NCBI GenBank assembly: GCA_964573725.1
Contig: CAZNLJ010000036.1
Coordinates: 1 to 50,496 of the forward strand
DNA: 50,496 nt
Source: UBA6168 sp964573725
GTDB lineage: Bacteria; Bacteroidota; Bacteroidia; Chitinophagales; Saprospiraceae
Direction: 5' to 3'
Position 1 is the first letter of the stretch. The number at the start of each line of letters is the position of its first letter. Shown here piece after piece: positions 8,285 through 17,417 of the stretch. A program made the translations under genes and the position numbers. The notes under the pieces are model-generated. The model saw only the letters and a program-made list of their open reading frames with translations, ran no database searches and was not told the DNA's origin.

Positions 8285-8803
8285 TCAATTATCATGTGGC
8301 AAGCCTTTCAAAGTGTCCCACACCGATGTGTCCGGCCGCGGTGGCGCCGCCATATCTTCACCGGTCAGGTATTTCAACATCCCGGGATCACAGGCCGACC
8401 CCGCCTCCGAATGGGTACGGGTCATCGGCAAGGCCAGGTGGATGTACTCGTAAATGTATTTCGCAAGGTTGAATTCCGTTGTCCCCGGCAAAATATACAC
8501 CACATCCGCGTCTTCCCACGGTGTTTCGTCGAATTTCACCAACAGGGTCTCTTCTCCCGCCACCGGCAGGTCGAATTCCTCCAGGCAACGGTCGCAAGGC
8601 TGGTGTACCGTCCCCTCGAAAGAAATATCCACCTGGAAGAAATCCTGCCGCTTGTCGAAATCGACGTGCACGCGGAATTCCCCGTTTTTGATGTCACTCC
8701 CCTCGAACTGGCCGAAGAAATCGGGACCAACCTCGAAGTCGTATGCATGAAGACCGACGCGCAATCCCGAAATGGGCAGCGTAAATGGGTCCAACGGTTT
8801 CAT
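8285..8803 (-). CDS. DUF177 (YceD-like) protein
   Basis: A 172-residue DUF177 protein. In other bacteria YceD lies upstream of rpmF and has been connected with 23S rRNA maturation. Visible marks are VDISFEGTVHQPCDRCLEEF with the Cys70-x2-Cys73 pair, the VVYILPGTTEFNLAKYIYEYI segment shared by the family (abbreviated here as VVYILPG and LAKYIYEYI), and a third cysteine near residue 138. No membrane segment. It is first in the short operon with rpmF. On the minus strand TACATTTG (8829-8836) lies 26 bases before the ATG and fits the -7 element exactly. Confidence 0.88.
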   Translation of the reverse strand: MKPLDPFTLPISGLRVGLHAYDFEVGPDFFGQFEGSDIKNGEFRVHVDFDKRQDFFQVDISFEGTVHQPCDRCLEEFDLPVAGEETLLVKFDETPWEDADVVYILPGTTEFNLAKYIYEYIHLALPMTRTHSEAGSACDPGMLKYLTGEDMAAPPRPDTSVWDTLKGLPHDN

Positions 8804-8828
8804 TCCGTATGTTTTTTGAAAAGGACGG

Positions 8829-8836
8829 CAAATGTA
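8829..8836 (-). promoter_or_regulatory. -7 element for the DUF177-rpmF operon
   Basis: On the minus strand the sequence is TACATTTG, an exact TAnnTTTG match 26 bases before the DUF177 start. No good -33 TTG is visible. Confidence 0.5.
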
Positions 8837-8911
8837 GCATTACTTTTCGAATTCCGTCCGACCTGCGGCCTTCTTTTTTATGGATGCCGCGCGGGAGCCC
8901 AGCGGTTACCC

Positions 8912-10588
8912 CTACCAGAATACCGCATACAACACCGCCAGGATGAGGCAAACCGCCATGGCCCCGATATTGAATACCGGGTCGGTCCGGAACAGTTCCT
9001 TCGACAAGCGGATGCCTTTCGCGTGATCCGCCCCACGGGCCTCCAGATAGCTGATTCCGACCATGATCAGGACGGTGCCGGCCAGGGTCCACATCATCTG
9101 GTCCAGGAAGGGCAGGTCGACAAAGAAGGGGCTGTCCGACCAGCCCTTGGGGGCCACCTTGAAGTACATGGCCATCGGGATGGACAACAGCACGCCCCAG
9201 ATGGCCGCATTGTTGGTGGTCTTCCGCCAGAACAAGCCCAACATGAATACGGCCAGGATACCCGGACTTACCACCCCCGTATATTCCTGGATGTACTGGA
9301 ACACCTGGCCCAGGCCGCCCAGCTGGGGCGCCAGCAGGATGGCGATGACCAGGGCCACGGCCGCGGTCGTACGGCCCACGTTGACGATCCGGCCCTCACT
9401 GGCCCCCCGGCCGAAATAGGGCTTGTAGATGTCCATGGTGAAAATGGTGGCCGTCGAATTGAGCATCGAAGCCAGGGAGGATACGATCGCCGCCGCCAAG
9501 GCCGCCAGTACCAATCCTTTCAGTCCCGTCGGAATGAAGGTCTTGATGAGCCAGGGATAGGCACTGTCGTTGATCAGCTTGCCGTCCGCATTGATGAAGG
9601 AGGGATCCACCGATTGTGCCGTGACCACCCCGTCCGGTCCGGCGTTGAGTACGTAGGCCACGATTCCGGGAATGACGACGATCAGGGGCATGAGCAATTT
9701 CAGGAACGCCGCAAATACGATGCCCCGCTGCGATTCCTTGAGACTCTTCGCGGCCAGCGTCCGCTGGATGATGTATTGGTTGAATCCCCAATAGTACAAG
9801 TTGGCCACCCACATGCCTCCGATCAACACCGACAAGCCCGGCAGGTCCAGCCAGGCATCCCGACCGTCCGGGGTGATGATCTCCCCCCGGTCCAGGATCA
9901 TGGAGAATTTCGACGGGACTTTCTCCATCAAGATCCGGAAGCCTTCCAGGGCGCCCGCACCGTCCGACAAGTGCGTCAACGCAATGTAGGTGGTGACCAG
10001 TCCGCCGACCACCAGCAACAAGACCTGGACGACATCCGTCCAGGCTACCGCCGACAAGCCGCCCCACAAGGAATATATCGCCGCGAAGGCGGCCAAGCCG
10101 ATGATGAAATAGATCATCGTCGTTCCGTCTCCCGTCCCGATGATGGTGTCCAGGGCCTTGGCGCCCAGATACAACACCGAGGTGAGGTTCACAAATACGA
10201 ACAATCCGATCCAAAAGACCGCCAGGATGGTCTTGAGGTTGGTGCTGTACCGCTTTTCTATGAATTCCGGGATGGTGTACAATCCCTTGTTGATGAACAC
10301 GGGCAGAAAGAATTTCCCCACGATCAGCAGGGAGGCCGCCGCCATCCACTCGTAGGTGGCGATGGCCAACCCGAGCGCGAAGCCGGAACCGGACATGCCG
10401 ATGAACTGCTCCGCCGAGATGTTGGCGGCGATCAGGGAGGCACCGATGGCCCACCACGGAAGGGATTTGCTGGCCAGGAAATAATCTTCCGCGGATTTGC
10501 CGCCCTTGCGGGAAACCCACAGGCCCAATCCTACGATCAGGAGGGCATAGGCGGTGAAAACAATGTAATCAATGGTTCCGAAATGCAT
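8912..10588 (-). CDS. Sodium/solute symporter (SSS/SGLT family)
   Basis: Starting at ATG 10588 (MHFGTIDYIVFTAYAL) gives 558 residues with about 14 hydrophobic membrane segments. The frame stays open further upstream across the opposite side of gatB, but that part lacks protein character. SSS marks include GKSAEDYFLASKSLPWWAIG after TM1, ANISAEQFIGMSGSGF (sodium-site region), YTIPEFIEKRYS, and LWGGLSAVAWTDVVQ. This SGLT-like branch mainly takes up sugars or related solutes with Na+. Substrate cannot be read from sequence, and no sugar-catabolic gene is adjacent. The gene follows gatB by 122 bases. Confidence 0.92.
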   Translation of the reverse strand: MHFGTIDYIVFTAYALLIVGLGLWVSRKGGKSAEDYFLASKSLPWWAIGASLIAANISAEQFIGMSGSGFALGLAIATYEWMAAASLLIVGKFFLPVFINKGLYTIPEFIEKRYSTNLKTILAVFWIGLFVFVNLTSVLYLGAKALDTIIGTGDGTTMIYFIIGLAAFAAIYSLWGGLSAVAWTDVVQVLLLVVGGLVTTYIALTHLSDGAGALEGFRILMEKVPSKFSMILDRGEIITPDGRDAWLDLPGLSVLIGGMWVANLYYWGFNQYIIQRTLAAKSLKESQRGIVFAAFLKLLMPLIVVIPGIVAYVLNAGPDGVVTAQSVDPSFINADGKLINDSAYPWLIKTFIPTGLKGLVLAALAAAIVSSLASMLNSTATIFTMDIYKPYFGRGASEGRIVNVGRTTAAVALVIAILLAPQLGGLGQVFQYIQEYTGVVSPGILAVFMLGLFWRKTTNNAAIWGVLLSIPMAMYFKVAPKGWSDSPFFVDLPFLDQMMWTLAGTVLIMVGISYLEARGADHAKGIRLSKELFRTDPVFNIGAMAVCLILAVLYAVFW

Positions 10589-10710
10589 GGTGTGAGAAGT
10601 TGGTGAAGGTTCGTCCGGCCGACGTTTTTTCCGATCGGCAGCGAAATGTACGAAATCATCGGGCTTTCCCCCGTATTCCGGGAGATAATTTTGAGACCGG
10701 GCCGCTGCGC

Positions 10711-12162
10711 CTACTGCGCTTCCAGCTTCCTGCGCAACAGGTCCGTCACGACCTGCGGGTCCGCCTTGCCTTGGGTCGCCCGCATGACTTCGCCCATGAA
10801 ATATCCCATCAGGCCTTTCTTGCCTTTGCGGTAGGCGGCCACCTTGTCGGGGTTCGCGGATATGATTTCGTCCGCCACCGCAGCCAATGCCTCGGCATCG
10901 TCGGTCCGGAACAATTGCAGCGCCGCCGCGATCTCCCGCGGCGACCGGCCGGGCCGGGCCAACATTTCCTGCCAAAGGCCCTGCTGGGCCATGGTGGCGC
11001 TGACCTCGCCCCGGTGCACCAGCTCCGCCAACTCCGCCAGGTGTGCCGCCGTGACCGGAAACGCCTCCATCCGGATACCCGCTTCCGACAGGTAGGCCGG
11101 CACCCGGTTGCAGATCATCCCGGCCACCCACTCGTACCGGGTGGTATGGCGGGCCACGGCGAGGAAGTATTCCACCGTCGCCTGCTCTTCCGTCAACTGG
11201 CCGATGTACTGGGGCGGCAACCGGAATTCCGCCCGCAACCGGTCCCGCAATTCCCAAGGCAGTTCCGGCAGGGCCGCCGCCTGCGCCGACAGCCATTCCG
11301 GCGACAACCGCACCGGCGGCAGGTCGGGATCGGGAAAATACCGGTAATCGTGGGCACTCTCCTTGTCGCGCATCGGCACCGTCCTGCCGGTCGCCGGCAG
11401 GAATTGCAGCGTCTCCCGGACCACCGTCCCGCCCCGCGCCACGATGTCCACCTGCCGGCGGAATTCATGCGCGACAGCCTGCCGGGCATACTTCATCGAA
11501 TTGACATTCTTGACTTCGCAACGCTCCCCCAGCCGGGGGTCACCCTTGCGGCGGACCGATACGTTGATGTCGCAGCGCATCGAACCCTCCTGCATGTTGC
11601 CGTCGGAAATCCCCAGATACCGGGCCAATTGGCGGAAGGCGGTCATGCACTGGTCCACCTCCTCCCCGGTCCGCAGGTCCGGCTCGGTCACAATCTCCAA
11701 CAAGGGCACACCCGCCCGGTTCAGGTCCACCAGGGTGTGGTCCGGGTCCAGGTCGTGGATGGATTTTCCGGCATCCTCCTCCATGTGGATATGATGGATC
11801 CGCAAGACCCGCTCCCCTTCGTGCAAGGGCAGCCGCAAAGTGCCCCCGACACATACCGGCACCCGGTCCTGGGTGATCTGGTAGCCTTTGGGCAAATCGA
11901 TGTAGAAGTAGTTCTTCCGGTCGAAGGCATGCACCGGCCGGATCTCCGATCCCAACGCCAGCCCCAGGCGGACGGCAAAAGCGACCTGCTGCCCGTTCAG
12001 CCGGGGCAAGGTGCCGGGATGCCCCAGGGACAAGGGACTGACCTGCGTATTGGGGGGACCGCCGAATCGGGTGTCGTCCCCACAAAAAGCCTTGCTGGCC
12101 GTCGACAACTGCAGGTGTATCTCCAGCCCGATGACCGCCTCGTATTGTTCGTATATTTCCAT
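10711..12162 (-). CDS. gatB: Asp/Glu-tRNA(Asn/Gln) amidotransferase subunit GatB
   Basis: GatB is the kinase/tRNA-binding subunit of the GatCAB amidotransferase that turns Glu-tRNA-Gln and/or Asp-tRNA-Asn into the correct amidated forms. The 483-residue length is right. Key segments: YEAVIGLEIHLQLST at the N-terminus, DRKNYFYIDLPKGYQITQ, the GatB signature RCDINVSVRRKGDP, and VKNVNSMKYARQAV. The C-terminal YqeY-like helical domain (about 330-483) ends in LRRKLEAQ. It is only 3 bases after purH. GatA and GatC are not in the window, consistent with dispersed gat genes. Confidence 0.96.
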   Translation of the reverse strand: MEIYEQYEAVIGLEIHLQLSTASKAFCGDDTRFGGPPNTQVSPLSLGHPGTLPRLNGQQVAFAVRLGLALGSEIRPVHAFDRKNYFYIDLPKGYQITQDRVPVCVGGTLRLPLHEGERVLRIHHIHMEEDAGKSIHDLDPDHTLVDLNRAGVPLLEIVTEPDLRTGEEVDQCMTAFRQLARYLGISDGNMQEGSMRCDINVSVRRKGDPRLGERCEVKNVNSMKYARQAVAHEFRRQVDIVARGGTVVRETLQFLPATGRTVPMRDKESAHDYRYFPDPDLPPVRLSPEWLSAQAAALPELPWELRDRLRAEFRLPPQYIGQLTEEQATVEYFLAVARHTTRYEWVAGMICNRVPAYLSEAGIRMEAFPVTAAHLAELAELVHRGEVSATMAQQGLWQEMLARPGRSPREIAAALQLFRTDDAEALAAVADEIISANPDKVAAYRKGKKGLMGYFMGEVMRATQGKADPQVVTDLLRRKLEAQ

Positions 12163-12165
12163 CCG

Positions 12166-13692
12166 TCAGTGCCTGAAATGGCGGATGCCCGTCAGCACCA
12201 TGCACATGCCGTGGGCATCGCAATAGTCGATGCTCTCCTGGTCCTTGATGGAGCCGCCCGGCTGTATCACCGCCCGGATACCCTCCAGGTCCGCCAGCTC
12301 CACACAATCCGGAAACGGGAAAAAGGCATCGGAGGCCATAACCGCCCCCCGCAGGTCGAATCCGAAGGATTTCGCCTTGGCAATGGCCTGCCGCAGGGCA
12401 TCCACCCGCGAGGGCTGCCCGCAGCCCATGCCGATCAACTGCCGGTCCTTGACCAGGGCGATGCCGTTCGACTTCAGGTGCTTGACCGCAATGTTGGCAA
12501 ACAACAGATCTGCCAGCTCGGTCTCCCCGGGCGCCTGCCGGGTGGCCGTGGTCAGGTCGGCCGCCGTCTCCGTCCGCAGGTCGGCATCCTGCTCGACCAC
12601 CCCGTTCAACAAACTCCGGAAGGAGCGGGGACGGACAAAGTATTCCTTTATTTTCAACAAAATCCGATTCTTTTTCTGCCCCAGCAACTCCAGGGCACGG
12701 GCGTCGAAATCCGGTGCGATCAACACCTCGTAGAAGAGTTGGTCCACCGCCCGGGCCGTCTCCGCATCCACCGGCCGGTTGCAGATGAAGATACCGCCGA
12801 ACGCGGAAACCGGGTCGCAGCCCAGCGCGGCACCCCAGGCTTCCGGCAGCGTCGAACGGGTGGCCAATCCACAGGTGTTGGTATGCTTCAAGATGGCAAA
12901 CGTCGGCGCAGCATCCCGGAACTCCCGCATCAGCTGCACGGCGGCATCGATGTCCACCAGGTTGTTGTAGGATATCGCCTTGCCGTTCAACTTGACGAAC
13001 ATCCGGTCGAAATCCCCGAAAAAGACGCCGTCCTGGTGCGGGTTCTCCCCGTACCGCAGGATGTCGGAACGGTGTATGCTGTACTTGAAGGACAGGTCCG
13101 CCGTCCCTTCGTTGAAATAATTGAAAATGGCGATGTCGTAATTGGAGGATACCTTGAAGGCCCGCCGGGCCAGTTCCCGCCGGTCCGACAAATCCGTAAA
13201 GCCCTGCTTGGCCCGCAACAGTTCCGACAACAGGGCGTATTCGTCGCGCGACGGTACGACCGCGACGTCCCGGAAGTTCTTGGCCGCCGCCCGGATCAGG
13301 GATATGCCGCCGATGTCTATCTTCTCGATGATGGTGGACTCGTCGTCCGTGGTGGCGACGGTCTCCTCAAAGGGGTACAGGTCCACCACCACCAGGTCGA
13401 TTTCCGGAATGCCGTACGCTTCGAGCTGGGCCCGGTGCGCTTCCTCCCGACGGGCCAATATCCCCCCGAAGACTCCCGGATGCAGGGTCTTGACCCGGCC
13501 GTCCAGGATGGACGGGTAACCGGTCAGGTCCTCCACCCGCCGGACGGGAATGCCGAGTTCCTCGATGTAGGTCTGCGTCCCTCCGGTGGAGTAAAGTACC
13601 ACCCCCAGGCGGTGCAGCTCCCGGATGATTTCCTCCAAACCATCCTTGTGAAATACGGAGACGAGCGCCGCCGTGATTTTTCTGGTATCCAT
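12166..13692 (-). CDS. purH: Bifunctional AICAR formyltransferase / IMP cyclohydrolase
   Basis: Catalyses the last two steps of IMP synthesis. Start at ATG 13692 (MDTRKITAALVSVFHKDGL) gives 508 residues; the open frame continues upstream but with Arg/Gly-rich shadow sequence. N-terminal MGS-like cyclohydrolase domain: YSTGGTQTYIEELG, KTLHPGVFGGILARR. C-terminal transformylase: LKHTNTCGLATR with the catalytic Lys-His (Pro of the usual HNPCG is Thr-Asn-Thr here), DPVSAFGGIFICNRPVD, and the terminal TGIRHFRH. Followed by gatB after 3 bases, so likely co-transcribed. Confidence 0.96.
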   Translation of the reverse strand: MDTRKITAALVSVFHKDGLEEIIRELHRLGVVLYSTGGTQTYIEELGIPVRRVEDLTGYPSILDGRVKTLHPGVFGGILARREEAHRAQLEAYGIPEIDLVVVDLYPFEETVATTDDESTIIEKIDIGGISLIRAAAKNFRDVAVVPSRDEYALLSELLRAKQGFTDLSDRRELARRAFKVSSNYDIAIFNYFNEGTADLSFKYSIHRSDILRYGENPHQDGVFFGDFDRMFVKLNGKAISYNNLVDIDAAVQLMREFRDAAPTFAILKHTNTCGLATRSTLPEAWGAALGCDPVSAFGGIFICNRPVDAETARAVDQLFYEVLIAPDFDARALELLGQKKNRILLKIKEYFVRPRSFRSLLNGVVEQDADLRTETAADLTTATRQAPGETELADLLFANIAVKHLKSNGIALVKDRQLIGMGCGQPSRVDALRQAIAKAKSFGFDLRGAVMASDAFFPFPDCVELADLEGIRAVIQPGGSIKDQESIDYCDAHGMCMVLTGIRHFRH

Positions 13693-13787
13693 GGTGCTTG
13701 TTTGATCGGCAAGGAATTGCCGCGGCCGGCGCCGACCGGTTCCGCCCGACGCCATGCCCTTGTGATAAGGGCCGGTATTACCCGGCT

Positions 13788-14402
13788 TCACAGGATGTGC
13801 CTGTCCGTCAAGGCCGCCGATAGTTCCGCCGCCGTCCGGAAATGTACGGTGTGCAAACCCAAACGGCCGCCCGCTTCCACGTTCCGGGCATTGTCATCGA
13901 TGAACAGGGCCCGCGCCGGGTCGACCCCGTACCGCCGGAACAGGATTTCATAGAATTCCGGAAACGGCTTGCGCGTCTTCTCCGCCCCGCTCACGACGAT
14001 GCCCTCGAACCAATGCAGGAAGTCATACCGGTCCAAGGCGACGGGAAAAGTCTCGGCCGACCAGTTGGTCAGGGCATAGAGCCGGTGTCGACCTGCTGCC
14101 CGGAGCTGCCGCAATATTGCCACCGTCTCCGCAATCGGCCCGCCTAGCATCTCCTCCCATCGGCCGTAATAAGCCCGGATGGCAGCCTCCCATTCGGGAT
14201 GCTGCGCGACCAGCATGTCCGTCGCTTCCTGCAGGGAGCGGCCGGCATCCTGCTCCTCGTTCCATTCGGCGGTGCAGATGTACCGGTAGAAATGCTGCTG
14301 CTGCGCGGCATCGTCGAAGAACCGGTCGAATACATAGTCCGGGTTCCAATCGATCAACACGCCGCCCAGGTCGAATATGACCGTATCGATGGCTTGGTTC
14401 AT
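13788..14402 (-). CDS. HAD-family hydrolase (HAD-IA, YihX-like)
   Basis: A 204-residue haloacid-dehalogenase-type phosphatase. Motif I is FDLGGV with nucleophile Asp11; the +2 acid is Gly13, as in the YihX-like subgroup. Motif II is ALTNWS (Thr112), motif III Lys145 in EKTRKP, motif IV FIDDNARNV (Asp169, Asp170). The helical cap lies at about residues 20-95. Relatives dephosphorylate sugar phosphates such as glucose-1-phosphate, but the substrate here is open. It sits 42 bases after the M24 peptidase gene and 95 bases before purH on the same strand. Confidence 0.88.
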   Translation of the reverse strand: MNQAIDTVIFDLGGVLIDWNPDYVFDRFFDDAAQQQHFYRYICTAEWNEEQDAGRSLQEATDMLVAQHPEWEAAIRAYYGRWEEMLGGPIAETVAILRQLRAAGRHRLYALTNWSAETFPVALDRYDFLHWFEGIVVSGAEKTRKPFPEFYEILFRRYGVDPARALFIDDNARNVEAGGRLGLHTVHFRTAAELSAALTDRHIL

Positions 14403-14444
14403 CTTGCTATGGATTGTGTCTTTTCGCGGTACCTCCCCTGCCCG

Positions 14445-15839
14445 TCAGGCCAGGGCGGCACGCAGGGCTTCGACCTCGGACACGGTTTTCGGAACCGGCG
14501 TCCCCAGGATCCGGGCCCCTCCGTCCGTGACCACCACGTTGTCCTCGATCCGGATGCCTCCGAAATCCCGCCAGCGTTCCAGGCTCTCGTATGCGATGAA
14601 GTCCTTGAACTTGCCCTCGCTGCGCCACAGGTCGATCAACTCCGGTATGAAATACAAACCGGGTTCCACGGTGAGCGTGAAGCCCGGCGCAAGCGCCCGA
14701 CCCAGCCGCAGGTAGGCCGTCCCGAACAGCTTGCTGCGCCGGACGGTGTCGGAGTACCCCACATGATCCTCGCCGAGGTCTTCCATGTCGTGCACGTCCA
14801 GCCCGATCATGTGCCCCAATCCATGCGGGAAAAAGAGGGCATGGGCACCGGCGGACACCGCTTCCGCCATGTCTCCTTTCATCAGCCCGAGCGACTTCAG
14901 GCCTTCGGCCATGTGAAGGGCCGCCTCGAGGTGCACCTCGAGGTAGGTGCGGCCGGGTCGCAGTCCTTCGATGGCCTGTGTTTCCGCGCCCAGGACGATT
15001 TCGTAAATCTCCCGCTGCCGGGTCGTGAAGGCGGGGGAGACGGGACAGGTCCGGGTCAGGTCCCCGGCATAATGCAGGGCGGTTTCGGCACCGTGGTCGC
15101 CCAGGAGCAGCTGGCCGGGCCGCAGGGTGTTCCCGTGGTAGTGGTTGTGCAGGATCTGCCCTTGCACGGACAGGATGATCCCGTAGGCCAGCTGTCCGCC
15201 CAGTCCGGTGGCAATCCCGGCCGCAATCCCGGCGAGCGCCGCTTCCTGCTGCCCGGGCCTGGCCGCCTGCATCACCGCCACATGCATGGCACCGGAGATG
15301 TCCACCGCCCGGCTCATCTCCGTCAGCTCCTCCTCGGATTTGACCGAGCGCTGGGCCACAATGGCACGTATCAAGGCTACCGAGGCACTGTCCTTCAGGT
15401 TGTCGAATGATATCCCCAGCGATCGGCTCAGGAATATCATGGTGTCATGCCGGTAGGGCGGCGTGAAATGGATTTCCCGTCCCTTGGAGGCCGCTTCCAG
15501 CAGGTATACCGGCAGTTCCTTGTAGGGCAGCACCTTGGCCACGCCGGCCTTTTCGGCCCGGTCCACCAGACTGGGCTGGGGGCCCGTCCAGATGATGTCC
15601 TCCATGGTCAGCTCATCCCCGAACAGCCAGTCTTCCCCGCTTTCCGTATCCAGGATACCGGCCAGATGGGGCTGGTCCAGTCCGAAAAAATACAGGAAAT
15701 GGCTGTCCTGCCGGAACGGATAGGTGTTTGCCCGATAGTTCATGGGCACCTCGTTGTTGCCGGGCAACAGGATGGCCCCGTTGCCGACTTGCCGGCGCAA
15801 CGCTTCCCGGCGCGATTGGTAGGTCTGTGCTGAAAACAT
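14445..15839 (-). CDS. M24 metallopeptidase, Xaa-Pro aminopeptidase family
   Basis: Start at ATG 15839 (MFSAQTYQSRREALRR) gives 464 residues. The N-terminal creatinase-like domain (1-170) includes YPFRQDSHFLYFFGL; the C-terminal pita-bread domain carries the dinuclear metal ligands Asp248 (GDHGAE), Asp260 (GDLTRT), His343 (HGLGHMIGLDVHD), Glu392 (VEPGLYF) and Glu432 (GIRIEDN). All five are present, so it should be active in removing N-terminal residues before proline. There is no signal peptide, so cytoplasmic. It is the aminopeptidase P (PepP) type; the HAD gene follows closely on the same strand. Confidence 0.92.
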   Translation of the reverse strand: MFSAQTYQSRREALRRQVGNGAILLPGNNEVPMNYRANTYPFRQDSHFLYFFGLDQPHLAGILDTESGEDWLFGDELTMEDIIWTGPQPSLVDRAEKAGVAKVLPYKELPVYLLEAASKGREIHFTPPYRHDTMIFLSRSLGISFDNLKDSASVALIRAIVAQRSVKSEEELTEMSRAVDISGAMHVAVMQAARPGQQEAALAGIAAGIATGLGGQLAYGIILSVQGQILHNHYHGNTLRPGQLLLGDHGAETALHYAGDLTRTCPVSPAFTTRQREIYEIVLGAETQAIEGLRPGRTYLEVHLEAALHMAEGLKSLGLMKGDMAEAVSAGAHALFFPHGLGHMIGLDVHDMEDLGEDHVGYSDTVRRSKLFGTAYLRLGRALAPGFTLTVEPGLYFIPELIDLWRSEGKFKDFIAYESLERWRDFGGIRIEDNVVVTDGGARILGTPVPKTVSEVEALRAALA

Positions 15840-15958
15840 AAGGTCGGTTTCGAAGGGAAGGTATCCCCGTTTGGGACTCGCCGGGGCGGGTGCTCCCGCC
15901 GCCACAAGCCGATGGTTTGTTCCGGCGGTCCGGCCGGTGGTGCGATTCCGCTATCCGG

Positions 15959-16366
15959 TCAATAGGCTAGGGAATCATACACCACCACTTTCACCCAAAG
16001 GTGTTGGTAGTCGGCGACGAACCGGAGGTGTATCGGATCCACCTGGTAGGCATCCTGCGCGGCCTTGTCCTTGAAAACGGTGAGCCAGGACAGGCCGTAC
16101 GAGCCGTCCACCACGTCGCGGCTCGATCCGGCCGGCACGCCGATGTGGTGCGCCTCGATGGTGCGGATGGCCGTCAACGATCTCAAGCCCTCGACCAATT
16201 TTTCGCGGTCGGCGGCCGAGTCGGGATTTTTCATCCAGAAATAAACCTGGTGGATAAATGCGTCTTTCATTTTCCTTTTGTTTGTGCCGTCGGCCATGGG
16301 GCCGAGGAGCGGCAGTAAAGCTAATGAACCGGCGGCGGTTTTGACAAATTTTCGACGTGATTTCAT
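15959..16366 (-). CDS. Tat-exported Dabb (stress-responsive A/B barrel) protein
   Basis: A 135-residue protein. The N-terminus SRRKFVKTAAGSLALLPLLG is a twin-arginine signal close to the SRRxFLK consensus, so export after folding is predicted. The mature part (from about residue 33, MKDAFIHQVYFWMKN) is a single Dabb ferredoxin-like domain: HQVYFWMKNPDSAADREKL, EGLRSLTAIRTIEAHHIGVP, YGLSWLTVFKDKAAQDAYQ and DPIHLRFV. Dabb proteins form dimers; functions are varied and mostly unknown. A start at Met33 would give a cytoplasmic form, but the Tat motif is convincing. It follows the FkbM gene by 87 bases. Confidence 0.85.
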   Translation of the reverse strand: MKSRRKFVKTAAGSLALLPLLGPMADGTNKRKMKDAFIHQVYFWMKNPDSAADREKLVEGLRSLTAIRTIEAHHIGVPAGSSRDVVDGSYGLSWLTVFKDKAAQDAYQVDPIHLRFVADYQHLWVKVVVYDSLAY

Positions 16367-16453
16367 GGACTGCGTTTGTGCCGACGAGGTTGTCGGCCTG
16401 TTTGTGTTCGATGCGCTTTCCGGGGGCTTCCCGGGGCGGCAAGTGCCGACCGC

Positions 16454-17299
16454 TCAGGGTTTTCCGGACAACAAGGGCCGGCGGGACGCCACCACGTCAC
16501 AATACCCCCGTCCCGCCAATTCCCGGGGCAGGGCTTCGGGATCGAAATCCGAAAGCCCTTTTTTCCGGCTCAGGAAATAAAGGCGGAATCCCCTGGACCG
16601 AAAGAACCGAAGCTGGGATTCCGGGTCAAAACCGAGTTCCCGGGCTGCATCCGGGGAGTATTCCATGACGACCGCAAGGTCGGGATGCCGCTCGATGGTC
16701 CCTACACAGCCGAGCAACACGTTTTCCTCATATCCCTGTACATCGATCTTGATCAGGGAGATGGGTTCCGCCGGCCCTCGCTCCGCAAGATATCCGTCGA
16801 GGCGGACGAGCGGCACCGCATAGGTGACTTGTTCCGGTGGCAGGGTCTTTCCGAACGTGTCCGTCACGGTCCTGCTGTCCCCGTGATGGGCCGGATTGGA
16901 CCAGAACAAGACCTCGCCGGCCTGCGCACCCACCGCGGCGTGGACCGGCACGATGGCCGGATGGCGGGACGCCACCGCCGAAAGGGTATCGTAGTTCCTG
17001 CGGTCCGGTTCGAAGGCGATGACTTTCCTGCCCGGATCCAGGTATTTGGAAAACAGCACGCTCGTGTATCCCAGGTTGGCGCCCACATCGATGACGGTCC
17101 CACCCGCACAGAGGTCCGGACAAATCCGCAGCAAGGTGACCAGGGGATCCTCCAGGTATCTTTTGTATAGGAAATAGCACACCCGGAATACCCGCCGGTA
17201 GGCAGGTAATTGGAGGATGCCCGTTCGGTTGACTATTGCGTACATCCCGATGAGGCCGCGCTGGAGAGGTCCTGTCATCATAGGTCTGCGTTGCTGCAT
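16454..17299 (-). CDS. FkbM-family methyltransferase
   Basis: SAM-dependent methyltransferase of the FkbM type, which often O-methylates sugars of surface glycans or natural products. The 281-residue protein has motif I VIDVGANLGYTS (Asp71, Gly73, Gly77), the acidic SAM-ribose residue in AFEPDRRN (Glu97), and the FkbM signature LIKIDVQGYEENVLLG. The start is uncertain: ATG 17299 lies 3 bases downstream of a 10-bp-stem hairpin, so the internal Met at 17281, 17278 or 17245 may be used. The hydrophobic N-terminal region (YRRVFRVCYFLYKRY) is a helix seen in relatives. The acceptor is unknown; rfbA is about 5 kb away. Confidence 0.85.
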   Translation of the reverse strand: MQQRRPMMTGPLQRGLIGMYAIVNRTGILQLPAYRRVFRVCYFLYKRYLEDPLVTLLRICPDLCAGGTVIDVGANLGYTSVLFSKYLDPGRKVIAFEPDRRNYDTLSAVASRHPAIVPVHAAVGAQAGEVLFWSNPAHHGDSRTVTDTFGKTLPPEQVTYAVPLVRLDGYLAERGPAEPISLIKIDVQGYEENVLLGCVGTIERHPDLAVVMEYSPDAARELGFDPESQLRFFRSRGFRLYFLSRKKGLSDFDPEALPRELAGRGYCDVVASRRPLLSGKP

Positions 17300-17301
17300 C
17301 C

Positions 17302-17390
17302 GGGTGCGGCGGTAAGCGCCGCACCCACTTGTCTTATTGCTCCGGCAGGGGGATGCGACCGGCGGAACCCGGTCGCATCCCCCTGCCGGA
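17302..17390 (-). repeat. Two strong hairpins, including a 22-bp perfect stem
   Basis: 17341-17362 pairs perfectly with 17369-17390 (22 bp, 6-base loop). 17302-17311 pairs with 17317-17326 (10 bp, loop GTAAG). They lie between the M1 peptidase stop and the FkbM start, both transcribed leftward. The first can stop transcription after the peptidase gene, though no U-tract follows on the minus strand; the second would sit in the FkbM leader right before the start codon. Confidence 0.7.
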
Positions 17391-17417
17391 AGGAGGGGAA
17401 GTCCACCCAGGAAGCAC

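Noticed and set aside
8234..10606. 790-codon plus-strand open frame opposite DUF177 and the symporter
   Set aside because: Covers several real minus-strand genes and their spacers; composition is that of a shadow frame.
10589..11296. N-terminal extension of the symporter frame
   Set aside because: The added 230 or so residues are Gly/Pro/Arg-rich and lie opposite gatB; ATG at 10588 gives the standard SSS N-terminus.
10600..13953. Very long open frame (over 1100 codons) on the plus strand opposite gatB and purH
   Set aside because: It is a shadow of the real minus-strand genes in GC-rich DNA; the translation is rich in Arg, Gln, Pro and His and has no domain pattern.
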